35,440 nucleotides of DNA from Nitrospirota bacterium (GTDB lineage: Bacteria > Nitrospirota > Thermodesulfovibrionia > Thermodesulfovibrionales > UBA9159): NCBI GenBank assembly GCA_023475105.1, contig JAMCWJ010000036.1, positions 1 to 35,440 of the forward strand, given 5' to 3'. Shown here piece after piece: positions 8,251 to 15,809 of the stretch; positions within the stretch are counted from its first letter, which is position 1; every line of letters starts with the position of its first letter. Position numbers and translations under genes: made by a program. Under the pieces are notes generated by a model, which did not search any database, was not told the DNA's origin, and was given only the letters and a program-made list of their open reading frames with translations.

Positions 8251-8938
8251 TTCCCTGTATCTCTTGATATTCGGTTCCGGCCTCCTCGGGGGGTTCGGTC
8301 ATTGCATAGGCATGTGCGGACCAGTCGTCGCTGCCTGTTCGTTGAACCTCGGCAGCCGGCGTATCGTACCTCACCTGCTTTACAACCTCGGCAGGACCTG
8401 TACCTACGCTCTCCTCGGGGGTCTGACCGGACTTACCGGCTCGTTGGTGCGGGTAGCAGGACCACTCGGGTGCTTTCAGAACATAACCCTTGCCGTCGCG
8501 GGCGCGGGGATGATCGTCATGGCCCTCTCCGTAGGCCGTTGGTTCCCCTTTCCCGGAAGCGGAGGGCGTGGCGGCAAAGGGAGCACCAACCTGATAGTTC
8601 GTTTCCTGCACCGTATGATCAGGTTCATTTCGGGCACAAGAACCGCCGGAGCTTACTTCCCTATGGGACTCGTGCTCGGGTTCCTGCCGTGCGGGCTCCT
8701 TTACACGGCGCTCATTGCCGCAGCGGGCGCGGGGGCCGGGGCCCGCAATCAGGCGGAGGGATTTCTGCACGGGATGGCGCTTCTCCTTCTGTTCGGCATC
8801 GGCACTGCTCCGGCACTGCTATTGCTAGGGAAGCTCGTATCGATGAAGGGAGAGTTGCTGAGGGGGAGGCTTTACAGGACCTCCGCCCTGATCATGGCAG
8901 TGATGGGGGTGTTGTTTCTCTACAGGGCATTCAGATAG
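8237..8938 (+). CDS. TauE/SafE (DsbD_2-type) membrane protein of the cco cluster
   Basis: A 233-residue polytopic membrane protein with about six helices. It carries the Gly-His-Cys-Ile-Gly-Met-Cys-Gly motif near the start and a Gly-Phe-Leu-Pro-Cys-Gly-Leu motif in the second half, both typical of the 'sulfite exporter TauE/SafE' or DsbD_2 proteins encoded next to ccoGHI. The conserved cysteines and histidine suggest copper or thiol handling during oxidase maturation, which is inference. The start overlaps ccoH by 14 nt. Confidence 0.85.
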   Translation: MFPTDSLYLLIFGSGLLGGFGHCIGMCGPVVAACSLNLGSRRIVPHLLYNLGRTCTYALLGGLTGLTGSLVRVAGPLGCFQNITLAVAGAGMIVMALSVGRWFPFPGSGGRGGKGSTNLIVRFLHRMIRFISGTRTAGAYFPMGLVLGFLPCGLLYTALIAAAGAGAGARNQAEGFLHGMALLLLFGIGTAPALLLLGKLVSMKGELLRGRLYRTSALIMAVMGVLFLYRAFR

Positions 8939-8949
8939 GAGGGAATGAG

Positions 8950-9036
8950 TTGTTTGTTTTCAACAGACTTCCCTGTCCGCCCTGTAACTCTTTTTCTTCG
9001 CCGTTAAAGGCCGGAGACGTGAGATGTCAGCGTTGA
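8950..9036 (+). CDS. possible 28-aa ORF with CPPC, upstream of ccoI
   Basis: A TTG at 8950 about 5 nt after an AGGAGGG-type Shine-Dalgarno sequence opens a 28-codon frame containing Cys-Pro-Pro-Cys and a later Cys. It overlaps the ccoI start by 13 nt. A competing ATG at 8945 gives a 20-codon ORF. It could be a leader peptide coupling ccoI translation, or simply chance. No homologue is recognised. Confidence 0.2.
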   Translation: MFVFNRLPCPPCNSFSSPLKAGDVRCQR

Positions 9037-11477
9037 AGTGTGATCATTGCCTCCTGAGCTTTCCCGAACGGGACGCCGTCCGTGATGCAGTGGACGGACA
9101 GGAGAAGGTCTTTTGCTGCAGCGGTTGCCGCGGCGTCTTCAGGCTCATCCACGGCGAAGGGCTCGATGAATTCTACCGGAGAAGAGAAGGATGGACGCCC
9201 GGTCCGCCCGAAGAGGCGGAACTCACAACCGCACCCTTCCTGGCTTCCGTACGCAGAGAGGGAGACGGAGAGGAAATGAGCATCCACCTTTCGGGAATCC
9301 GCTGCGCCTCCTGCATCTGGCTGATCGAGCGCTACCTTTCGAGGGTCGAAGGGATCAAAGAGATCAGCGTGAATTATGCGACGCACCGGGCAAGGATACG
9401 GTGGACGTTCGGCCGCGTAAGTCTCGAGGCCGTTCTCGCCAGGATAAAGTCCCTCGGTTATATCCCGAGACCCTATGCGACATCGCAAGTCGAGGAGAAC
9501 CTCGAAAGGGAAAAGAGGGATCTCCTTGTCAGGTTCGGCACCGCCTCCTTCTTCTCCATGCAACTCATGCTGTATACCACGGCCCTGTATGCAGGCTATT
9601 TTCAGGGCATAGAGCCCCTGTACAAGAAAGTCTTTGAAGTCATTGCCGCGTTCCTTGCCGCGCCGGTCATGTTTTATTGCGGGTATCCCTTTCTGAAGAA
9701 CACCGCGAGGGGGCTCGGAAACCGCGCCTTCACGATGGATACCCTCGTCTTCCTCGGCTCCTTCAGCGCCTATGCATACAGCATCGGCGCGCTTTTCACC
9801 GGCGGCGAGGTCTATTTCGATACCTCTGCCATGATCATTACCCTCATACTCCTCGGAAGATACATGGAAGCCGGAGCAAAGTCCAGAGCAACGCAGACGA
9901 TCTCCTCCCTCTTCAGTCTCCAGTCAAAGGAGGCAAGGCTTCTGAAGGCGGGGGGAAACGGCGCGGTGACCGTCCCCGTTTCTTCCCTGAAACCGGGTGA
10001 CCGACTGGAGGTCATCCCGGGAGAAAAGATCCCGATCGATTCCACGGTCATCGGGGGGAACTCGGAGGTGAACGAGGCGATGATCACGGGCGAGGCGATG
10101 CCCGTCGGAAAGGAGAGGGGCGGCGAGGTTTTCGGCGGGACACTGAATCTCAGCGGAAGGCTCCTCATCGAAGTGAAGAGGACCGCCGGCGATACGGTCC
10201 TCGCCCGGATAATCAGGGCGGTGGAAGACGCGCAGGCGAGGAAGGCGCCCCTCCAGAAAACGGCCGACAGGGTCGTCGGCTGGTTTGTGCCGGCTATTAT
10301 CGGAATCTCGATCGCAACGTTTTTCTTCCGGCTCGCAGGCGCCAGCGGCGCTACGGCGGCGCTCATGAATGCGATCTCCGTCGTGGTCATCGCATGTCCT
10401 TGCGCACTCGGTCTCGCCACCCCGCTCGCGGTCTTCATCGGCTCGTCTTCCCTTTCTTCGAAGGGGATCCTTGTAAAAGGCGGCGACATTATCGAGTCTG
10501 TCGCCCGCTCCGATTTCGTGTGTTTCGACAAGACAGGGACATTGACTGCAGGGACCCCGTCGCTCATAAAGGTCTTTCCCTACGGGACCGAGAAACAGAC
10601 CCTGCATGTCCTCGCCGCATCCCTCGAAAAATACTCCGGCCACAGCATCGCAAAGGCGATCCGCAAGGGGGTGGAGGACTGCGACCTCTGCTCTGTCGAG
10701 GCCTTCAGGGCGCATCCCGGAAGAGGCGTCGAAGGGGTTAGGGAAGGCGTCCGTCTTGCGGCAGGGAACATCCCTTTCCTGGAATCCCTCGGCGTAGTCA
10801 TCGGTGAAGGCGGGGAGAAGGATTTCTTGTCCCTCTCGGCAGGAGGAGACACGGTGACAGGCTTCGCCGTGGGAAAGGAGTTCAAGGGCTGGTTCGTGAT
10901 CTCCGATGAGTTGCGTCCCGAAGCGCCTGCCGTGATAGAGAGTGTAAAACGCCTTGGCCGGCGTGTCGGCCTTCTCACCGGAGACCAACGGGCAGTTGCC
11001 GAAAACATCGGGGAAAGGGCCGGGATTCCGGTAGTCGACGCGGAGGTCCTGCCCCTCGAAAAGGCCGCAAGGATACGGCAGTTCAAAGAATCGGGCCGCA
11101 GAGTCGTCATGGTCGGCGACGGCATCAATGACGCGCCTGCCCTTACGGAAGCGGATGTGGGAGTCGCATTCGGCAACGCAACGGATGTCGCGATCGAGAG
11201 CGCAGGAGTCGTTCTGATGAGGAACGACCTCAGGCTCGTGCCCGCGATGATCGCACTGTCCGGAAAGACCCTTGCGGTGATCAGGCAGAACCTTTTCTGG
11301 GCGTTCTCCTACAATATCATTGCGATCCCCCTGGCGGTCTCAGGGATGATCCACCCTATACTCTCCGCCGCCTTTATGGCCTCAAGCTCCCTCATCGTCG
11401 TCGGAAACTCACTGAGGCTGCGCAGGATGAAAATGGATGAAAATCGAGCCGGGAGGAAAAGCCCGGACCGCCGATGA
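9024..11477 (+). CDS. ccoI: P1B-type copper ATPase (CcoI/FixI)
   Basis: An 817-residue copper-translocating P-type ATPase needed to metallate the cbb3 oxidase. The N-terminus has a Cys-rich metal-binding region (CxxC near residue 6, then CC-x2-C), followed by a heavy-metal-associated domain with Cys-Ala-Ser-Cys. Then come eight predicted membrane helices, the actuator Thr-Gly-Glu, the transport motif C458-P459-C460, the phosphorylated D502 in Asp-Lys-Thr-Gly-Thr and the hinge Gly-Asp-Gly-Ile-Asn-Asp. A GGAG lies about 7 nt before ATG 9024. It ends the cco run; about 700 nt of gene-poor DNA follow. Confidence 0.95.
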   Translation: MSALKCDHCLLSFPERDAVRDAVDGQEKVFCCSGCRGVFRLIHGEGLDEFYRRREGWTPGPPEEAELTTAPFLASVRREGDGEEMSIHLSGIRCASCIWLIERYLSRVEGIKEISVNYATHRARIRWTFGRVSLEAVLARIKSLGYIPRPYATSQVEENLEREKRDLLVRFGTASFFSMQLMLYTTALYAGYFQGIEPLYKKVFEVIAAFLAAPVMFYCGYPFLKNTARGLGNRAFTMDTLVFLGSFSAYAYSIGALFTGGEVYFDTSAMIITLILLGRYMEAGAKSRATQTISSLFSLQSKEARLLKAGGNGAVTVPVSSLKPGDRLEVIPGEKIPIDSTVIGGNSEVNEAMITGEAMPVGKERGGEVFGGTLNLSGRLLIEVKRTAGDTVLARIIRAVEDAQARKAPLQKTADRVVGWFVPAIIGISIATFFFRLAGASGATAALMNAISVVVIACPCALGLATPLAVFIGSSSLSSKGILVKGGDIIESVARSDFVCFDKTGTLTAGTPSLIKVFPYGTEKQTLHVLAASLEKYSGHSIAKAIRKGVEDCDLCSVEAFRAHPGRGVEGVREGVRLAAGNIPFLESLGVVIGEGGEKDFLSLSAGGDTVTGFAVGKEFKGWFVISDELRPEAPAVIESVKRLGRRVGLLTGDQRAVAENIGERAGIPVVDAEVLPLEKAARIRQFKESGRRVVMVGDGINDAPALTEADVGVAFGNATDVAIESAGVVLMRNDLRLVPAMIALSGKTLAVIRQNLFWAFSYNIIAIPLAVSGMIHPILSAAFMASSSLIVVGNSLRLRRMKMDENRAGRKSPDRR

Positions 11478-11973
11478 CTCGTCGAGACGCGCACTCCGGA
11501 ACTGAGGGCGGGTCATCTTAAAATGTGCCGAAACATAGACGATGCCGTCGGGCATCTCACACCGGGAGGATAAAATGACGATTATCGGAAAGCCTGATCA
11601 CTCGAACTTCAAGTTGACAAAGCCGTTCCAGGGTGAAAGAATGAAACAAAGGGGAGGACTGAATGAGGCCATGGTGCCCCAATGAGAACAGGGTGAGGTG
11701 GTGCTACCCCCTGTGCCCTCCTCCCCAAATAACATCCCATGGGCAGGCAGGTTGTCCAGGCTTGTTTTTGCCCCCGGCGGTTCAGGCGGTTCTTCACATG
11801 ATCTCCCCTGGAATATCGAGGACAAGAAAGCCTGAGAAGGATTCGCAATCGATCACCAGAATCTCTCCGGCGAGTCCGGATTCCTCTAATCCAGATATCT
11901 GAGCTTCATCTCGAGAGGCTGTTTCTTCGGTCCGCTTGCGGCGTGCGAGGCAAGGGAAAGGCCTCCCTGTTCT
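11478..11973. other. gene-poor stretch after ccoI
   Basis: No recognisable gene. It holds a 36-codon ORF with a good Shine-Dalgarno sequence (11575-11685, listed separately). On the minus strand a 59-codon open stretch (11794-11973) continues in frame past the TAG of the small ORF at 11974-12180. No terminator hairpin with a T-run is evident after ccoI. Confidence 0.5.
11575..11685 (+). CDS. possible 36-aa small ORF
   Basis: ATG 11575 follows a GGGAGGA Shine-Dalgarno sequence at correct spacing and opens a 36-residue, Lys/Gln-rich frame without cysteines or a membrane segment. I recognise no family. It may be the decayed start of a lost gene. The ribosome-binding site is the only positive evidence. 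Confidence 0.25.
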   Translation: MTIIGKPDHSNFKLTKPFQGERMKQRGGLNEAMVPQ

Positions 11974-12180
11974 CTACCACGTGAGCGAGAGCAGACATTG
12001 TATATCCGTTTGCAGACGGTTGTATTTGCACCTGACAACCAGACAGTCTTTCGAGCGGTAGCAAAAACCGTCCCTGATCACCACGTGGACGCGGAGACCC
12101 GTCTGTTCGCGGTAAGGACATGGCATATGGAGCTTGCCAGTCGCATCGGAATAATGTTTCTCTATGAACGACTTTTTCAT
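11974..12180 (-). CDS. possible 68-aa Cys-rich small protein
   Basis: On the minus strand the ATG at 12180-12178 overlaps the TGA of the UPF0301-like gene as ATGA, a coupling arrangement. The 68-residue product has five cysteines (C21, C40, C46, C51, C62) and a basic, aromatic-rich middle; no signal peptide and no known family are seen. In frame beyond its TAG, 59 further codons stay open to a TGA at 11794-11796. The ORF may therefore be the first half of a gene broken by a nonsense mutation. Synonymous positions look G/C-rich like the neighbours. Confidence 0.4.
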   Translation of the reverse strand: MKKSFIEKHYSDATGKLHMPCPYREQTGLRVHVVIRDGFCYRSKDCLVVRCKYNRLQTDIQCLLSLTW

Positions 12181-13037
12181 ATCAGCAACGACCCGCGGAA
12201 GCCTCCCGAAGACAGCCTCATCCGCTCTGTCACTGCGGCTCTCAGGAACGGCGCAATCCCGAACCTCCTTGCGGTCATCACTCCCCGTGGCGTACAGCAA
12301 GGGGACCACTCGGGGGACCCCGACATCACCCACTTTGCCGTAGCCCTGCGAAAAAGCTCGGGCCATATCTCCGAGGCCTCCTTGTCAAAGACGCTTTCCG
12401 CGTCGGCAGGGAGCACATGCCAATCTCCCCTCGCGATCTCTCTTTCGAGCTGCAACGCCCCCCAGCCTGCATAGCCCACATAGACCCGGAACCTCTGTCG
12501 CGACTTCGGCGTATCGACCATATGCAGGAGCACGCTCTTGCTCCCGCTCACGTAAACATCCCTGAATACAGATATTGAGTCCTCGGGCGGACTTTCCGAA
12601 CTCACGAGAAGAAATATCTGGTCCACGCCGACAGGACCCCCGAAATAAAAAGTGTCCTTCCGGTGCTTCAGTCCTTCGATGTCGGTGAAGACCTTCGAAA
12701 GTTTCAACTCCGTCGGGCGGTTGACAATCAGACCGAAAGCGCCGTGGGGGCCGTAGTCGACCAGAAGGATGACACTCTCCGCAAATCTCGGGTCCTTTAT
12801 TGCGTCGTCCGCGACAAGGAATTTCCCTTTCGAGAGCGAGCCCTCAGACCCTGTGTGTTGCGGCATCGAGAAGGCTGACGGGGACGGAGAAACGGAAAGC
12901 TGCGCAGTGTCCCGGGGAAAAGCCGCGGCAATACGGGATACGCCGGGCGGCGCCGGAAACATTGCCACCAAGCCCGCAACGGCAAGGGCGCAAAAAAGAG
13001 AAAAGGAAAAGATCCTTTCGTGTCCGCTCAACCTCAT
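12177..13037 (-). CDS. UPF0301 (YqgE/AlgH) family protein with export signal
   Basis: A 286-residue protein. From about residue 68 to 235 it matches UPF0301/DUF179 (YqgE, AlgH): Lys-Gly-Lys-Phe-Leu-Val-Ala, the Gly-Leu-Ile-Val-Asn-Arg-Pro motif, Phe-Gly-Gly-Pro-Val and Gly-Tyr-Ala-Gly-Trp-Gly. Family members are usually about 190 residues and cytoplasmic. Here a basic N-terminus plus a hydrophobic stretch (about residues 10-30) looks like a signal peptide or anchor, and about 45 extra residues follow the domain. The long form is supported by a -10 element abutting ATG 13037. An internal Met at residue 58 would give a normal-sized protein but lacks a Shine-Dalgarno sequence. Function is unknown. 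Confidence 0.85.
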   Translation of the reverse strand: MRLSGHERIFSFSLFCALAVAGLVAMFPAPPGVSRIAAAFPRDTAQLSVSPSPSAFSMPQHTGSEGSLSKGKFLVADDAIKDPRFAESVILLVDYGPHGAFGLIVNRPTELKLSKVFTDIEGLKHRKDTFYFGGPVGVDQIFLLVSSESPPEDSISVFRDVYVSGSKSVLLHMVDTPKSRQRFRVYVGYAGWGALQLEREIARGDWHVLPADAESVFDKEASEIWPELFRRATAKWVMSGSPEWSPCCTPRGVMTARRFGIAPFLRAAVTERMRLSSGGFRGSLLI

Positions 13038-13042
13038 GATTC

Positions 13043-13048
13043 ATTGTA
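13043..13048 (-). promoter_or_regulatory. -10 hexamer abutting the UPF0301 gene
   Basis: On the minus strand TACAAT ends 5 nt before ATG 13037. The -35 is weak (GGCACA at 17 nt). No Shine-Dalgarno sequence precedes the ATG, so a leaderless message is predicted. Confidence 0.45.
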
Positions 13049-13091
13049 TCAGAGTTCGGCCGTTCTGTGCCGCCCGAAAAGCGAAGCCTCC

Positions 13092-14216
13092 TCATCCGGC
13101 AATGCTCACTCCGATAAGCCGTCCTATAAGGAACGAGACGGCGGCTGCGCAGAGGCCGAACAACACCTGCCTCGCGCCTGAATACAGGACTGAACGTCCC
13201 GTGAACAGCGTGATCCCCGCCCCGATGACGAAAAGACCTGCCAGGCTCAGCAGGGCACTTGCCGCGATCGCGGCCGGCACTACGGCGAAGACATAGGGGA
13301 CTACCGGCACTACGGCGCCCACCGCAAAAAGCAGGAACGAGGTGATCGCCGCCTCCCACGCTGAACCGCCGAGGTTTGCCGGATCGATTCCGAGTTCGTC
13401 CCGGGCCAGGGTCTCGATGGCGGTGTCGCTGTTGCTCATGATCTGCGTCGCCATGTTCCTGGCCGACGTTTCGTCCAGCCCTCTGGCCTGATAGATGAGA
13501 ACCAGTTCCTCGATCTCTTCTTCCGGCGAGGCTGCGATCTCCTCCTGCTCCGTCCGGATCTGCTTCTCGTAGAGCTCCCGCGAACTCTTCACGGAGATCC
13601 ACTCCCCCAGGGCCATGGATATGGCTCCTGCGAGCAGGCCCGCAAGACCCGTCAGAAGAATGCCGCTGCCCGTCATTCCGGCCCCGGCGACCCCCATCAT
13701 AAGATTGAAGTTCGAGAGGAGCCCATCGCTCGCCCCCAGGACCGCGGCCCTCAGCGCATTTCCCCCTGCAGCTCGATGGCGGCCCTCTATCCGCGCCAGG
13801 GCGGCTCCTTCCAGTCCGCCCCTCACAGTCCTGCCGATCTGGCGCAACAGCAGCGCATGAGAGTGCTCTACGGAAACCATTTCGGCGGCCTCAGGTTGTT
13901 TTGCATAGTCGTTCGCATTCATCCTTTCGAGTGAAGAGAGGGAAGGAAGAATGAAGGCAGCGCCGTAACGTCCCGCTAGCCAGATGAAGACCTTCGTGCG
14001 CCAGGAGGGACGGAAATCCGGCACCTCCGCTCCGGCGTCACGAAGTCTTTTTGCCCACGTCCCGGCGTGGTCCTCTTCAGTCGCGGCAAGCCGCTGATAT
14101 ACTTCGGCGATCCTGGGGTCTCTCTCCTTTTGGGAGATGGTTCTGTACAGTGCAGCGCTGTTCAGTTCATCTCCCATGTTGGCACGGTACCTTTTAATTT
14201 CCTCGGATGTCTTCAT
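13092..14216 (-). CDS. mbfA: ferritin-like / VIT1 iron transporter (MbfA type)
   Basis: A 374-residue fusion of an N-terminal ferritin-like (rubrerythrin/erythrin) domain, about residues 1-130 with a Glu-Glu-Asp-His motif, and a C-terminal VIT1/CCC1 membrane domain. The latter opens with Ala-Leu-Arg-Ala-Ala-Val-Leu-Gly-Ala-x-Asp-Gly-Leu. Proteins of this MbfA type export iron and protect against iron or peroxide stress in rhizobia (known). ATG 14216 has an AGGAGG 6-7 nt upstream; an earlier in-frame ATG at 14246 lacks one. An extended -10 (TGG-TATAGT) lies upstream. No Irr or Fur box was recognised. Only about 50 nt separate it from the UPF0301 gene, which has its own promoter. Confidence 0.9.
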   Translation of the reverse strand: MKTSEEIKRYRANMGDELNSAALYRTISQKERDPRIAEVYQRLAATEEDHAGTWAKRLRDAGAEVPDFRPSWRTKVFIWLAGRYGAAFILPSLSSLERMNANDYAKQPEAAEMVSVEHSHALLLRQIGRTVRGGLEGAALARIEGRHRAAGGNALRAAVLGASDGLLSNFNLMMGVAGAGMTGSGILLTGLAGLLAGAISMALGEWISVKSSRELYEKQIRTEQEEIAASPEEEIEELVLIYQARGLDETSARNMATQIMSNSDTAIETLARDELGIDPANLGGSAWEAAITSFLLFAVGAVVPVVPYVFAVVPAAIAASALLSLAGLFVIGAGITLFTGRSVLYSGARQVLFGLCAAAVSFLIGRLIGVSIAG

Positions 14217-14291
14217 CCCTCTCCTCCTGATGCCCTCACATCGCACGTTTCTTCTGCGGAAAGGAAAGATACAACTACGTGCGCTCCGGAA

Positions 14292-14299
14292 ACTATACC
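14292..14299 (-). promoter_or_regulatory. extended -10 promoter of the mbfA-like gene
   Basis: On the minus strand TATAGT (14297-14292) is preceded by TGG, an extended -10, with a weak TTTCCG 17 nt upstream. The predicted leader is about 70 nt and ends in a normal Shine-Dalgarno site. Confidence 0.4.
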
Positions 14300-14579
14300 A
14301 TGGAAATGAAATTGCGGAAAAGAAGGGAAATGCCGCGGAGGTTATCTGCGGGCCTTTCCGGACCGGATTGCCTCTTCATCGGTAAAGGTGGCGCTTGCGT
14401 ACTTGACCGCCCGTCATCTCTTCGAGACTAATCGTCTCACGATCGCACTTCTTACTGCCGTACTGCATGAGACTCCGGGCGGAAAGGGCAAGTCTGCCAC
14501 CTTCTGCAATCCCTGTCCTTAGTTTCAGGTTACTCCTTTTGCGCCCCTCTGTCAACCCGCCGCCGATGAAAAGAAAACC
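14300..14579. other. intergenic, small hairpin only
   Basis: No gene recognised between the divergent mbfA-like and receiver-PilZ genes. A short hairpin (GAGAC-TAATC-GTCTC) lies near 14425-14440, without a T-run. A 74-codon minus-strand ORF here matches nothing I know. Confidence 0.4.
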
Positions 14580-14608
14580 TTGACAACAGGCTTCTCTCAT
14601 CTCACAAT
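14580..14608 (+). promoter_or_regulatory. consensus promoter of the receiver-PilZ gene
   Basis: A perfect TTGACA (14580-14585), a 17-nt spacer and CACAAT (14603-14608) lie 7 nt before GTG 14616. No Shine-Dalgarno sequence lies between promoter and start, so a leaderless transcript is the simplest reading. Confidence 0.6.
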
Positions 14609-14615
14609 AGACGGT

Positions 14616-15332
14616 GTGAAAAAGGTGCTGGTCGTCGACAACCTGAAGGCCTTCCTTACGGAACGGGAGCGTCTCCTCAGCAACCGCAATCTCACGGTCT
14701 TCACCGCGGCCTCAGGGGAAGAAGCGCTCGCCGTACACAAAGCGGAGAAGGTCGACCTCGTCATAACCGCTCTCGATATGCCGGGGATGCGCGGTGACGC
14801 CCTCTGCTCTCTCATCAGGAGAGACGCGGGACTAAAGAATGTGTCCGTGCTCATCATCTGCAACAACAGCAAATCCGACCTCGCGAGATGCAGGAACTGC
14901 GGTGCGAATGCGTTCATTACGAAGCCGCTCGACCCTCTGAGGTTTCTGGACAAGGTGAACTCGCTCGTCAATATCCCTGGAAGAACCGGAATGAGGGTGC
15001 TCATAAAGGTCGCAGTCAAGGGAGACCTCAGGAGTCAGCCGTTTTTCTGCAGCTCGGTAAACATCAGCACCTCGGGCATTCTCTTGGAGACCGAGAGGGC
15101 CATCGAAAAAGGCGCCGCAGTGAACTGTTCTTTCTTCGTTCCCGGTTCCCGGAGCATCACCGTTGACTGCGAGGTCGTCAGGGTGGTGAACTTCTCGCCC
15201 ACGCTCTACCACTGCGGAGTGAAATTCCTGAATCTGCATCCGGATCATGCGTCTGCCATTGAGGAATTCGTGCGAAAGAAGGCCTCGTCGAAACGCGGCA
15301 TCAGGGCGGACAGTGGGCGCAGACCGACGTGA
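14616..15332 (+). CDS. degenerate receiver - PilZ domain protein
   Basis: A 238-residue cytoplasmic protein with an N-terminal CheY-like receiver (residues 1-118) and a C-terminal PilZ domain (about 128-225). The receiver keeps its conserved Lys (Ile-Thr-Lys-Pro-Leu), but the phosphoacceptor position, four residues before P56, is A52. The acidic pair is D8-N9 and the Thr/Ser switch site is Cys or Asn. It therefore looks unable to be phosphorylated. PilZ has Asn-Ile-Ser-Thr-Ser-Gly, matching [D/N]xSxxG, but the RxxxR motif lacks its second Arg, so c-di-GMP binding is uncertain. GTG 14616 fits both the receiver start and the abutting promoter. Confidence 0.88.
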   Translation: MKKVLVVDNLKAFLTERERLLSNRNLTVFTAASGEEALAVHKAEKVDLVITALDMPGMRGDALCSLIRRDAGLKNVSVLIICNNSKSDLARCRNCGANAFITKPLDPLRFLDKVNSLVNIPGRTGMRVLIKVAVKGDLRSQPFFCSSVNISTSGILLETERAIEKGAAVNCSFFVPGSRSITVDCEVVRVVNFSPTLYHCGVKFLNLHPDHASAIEEFVRKKASSKRGIRADSGRRPT

Positions 15333-15480
15333 AAAGCGCAGTGCTCGGACAGCGGTCTCCCCTGCCGGGAAGCACCACGACAAGAGTTCCGTCTTTCGGC
15401 TCGGAAGCCAGCTTCATCGCAGCCTCGCTGCCCATACCCACGAAAAGGCCCTCTTCCAGGGCAAGCCTCCTGTTATAGGA
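15301..15480 (-). pseudogene. C-terminal relic of a cysteine synthase (CysK/CysM type)
   Basis: On the minus strand a 59-codon frame ending at TGA 15303-15301 reads like the end of a PLP-dependent cysteine synthase: Leu-Glu-Glu-Gly-Leu-Phe-Val-Gly, then Leu-Val-Val-Val-Leu-Pro-Gly-Arg-Gly-Asp-Arg, then Ser-Thr-Ala-Leu-Phe. The PLP domain and active-site lysine are absent; homology stops near 15480, just short of ccoS. It overlaps the 3' end of the receiver-PilZ gene in antisense. I read it as the remnant of a deleted gene. Confidence 0.6.
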
Positions 15481-15504
15481 AAGAAGGCCACCCCCCGAAA
15501 CAGG

Positions 15505-15510
15505 TATAAT
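15505..15510 (+). promoter_or_regulatory. -10 hexamer abutting ccoS
   Basis: A perfect TATAAT preceded by GG ends 5 nt before ATG 15516. No -35 is evident. There is no Shine-Dalgarno sequence, so this is another predicted leaderless start. Confidence 0.45.
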
Positions 15511-15515
15511 AGAAT

Positions 15516-15659
15516 ATGTGGACCATCTTTCTCCTCATTTTTCTCACGGTCGTGTTCGGGATCGCGGCCTGGCTCTTCTTCATCTGGGCGGTAAAGAGCG
15601 GACAGTATGACGACCCTGAGAGGCCGAAACACAGGATGATGGATGACGATGAAGAGTGA
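15516..15659 (+). CDS. ccoS: cbb3 oxidase maturation protein CcoS
   Basis: A 47-residue protein with one N-terminal membrane helix (about residues 3-25), then Ser-Gly-Gln-Tyr-Asp-Asp-Pro-Glu and an acidic tail, the standard CcoS pattern. CcoS is required for cofactor insertion into cbb3 oxidase. It normally sits beside ccoI; here it is about 4 kb downstream of ccoI, with its own -10 element, between a cysteine synthase relic and the TatD fusion. Confidence 0.9.
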   Translation: MWTIFLLIFLTVVFGIAAWLFFIWAVKSGQYDDPERPKHRMMDDDEE

Positions 15660-15809
15660 GAGGACTTCTCTATTGAAAAAAAGGAATCGCTGCCTTAGAC
15701 TAACGCGCTGAACGGTCGCGCACAGGGGAAAACAGCGCCTCGAGGTTCGTCTCACTGACATCCCCTGCGGGCGGAAAAGGAGCGGGGAAAGGAGCAATCA
15801 CTCAGGGAT

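Noticed and set aside
11794..12180. TAG readthrough (pyrrolysine-type) joining the small Cys-rich ORF to the downstream frame
   Set aside because: No pyrrolysine genes are visible and a 59-codon open run is not rare by chance; a nonsense mutation or coincidence is simpler.
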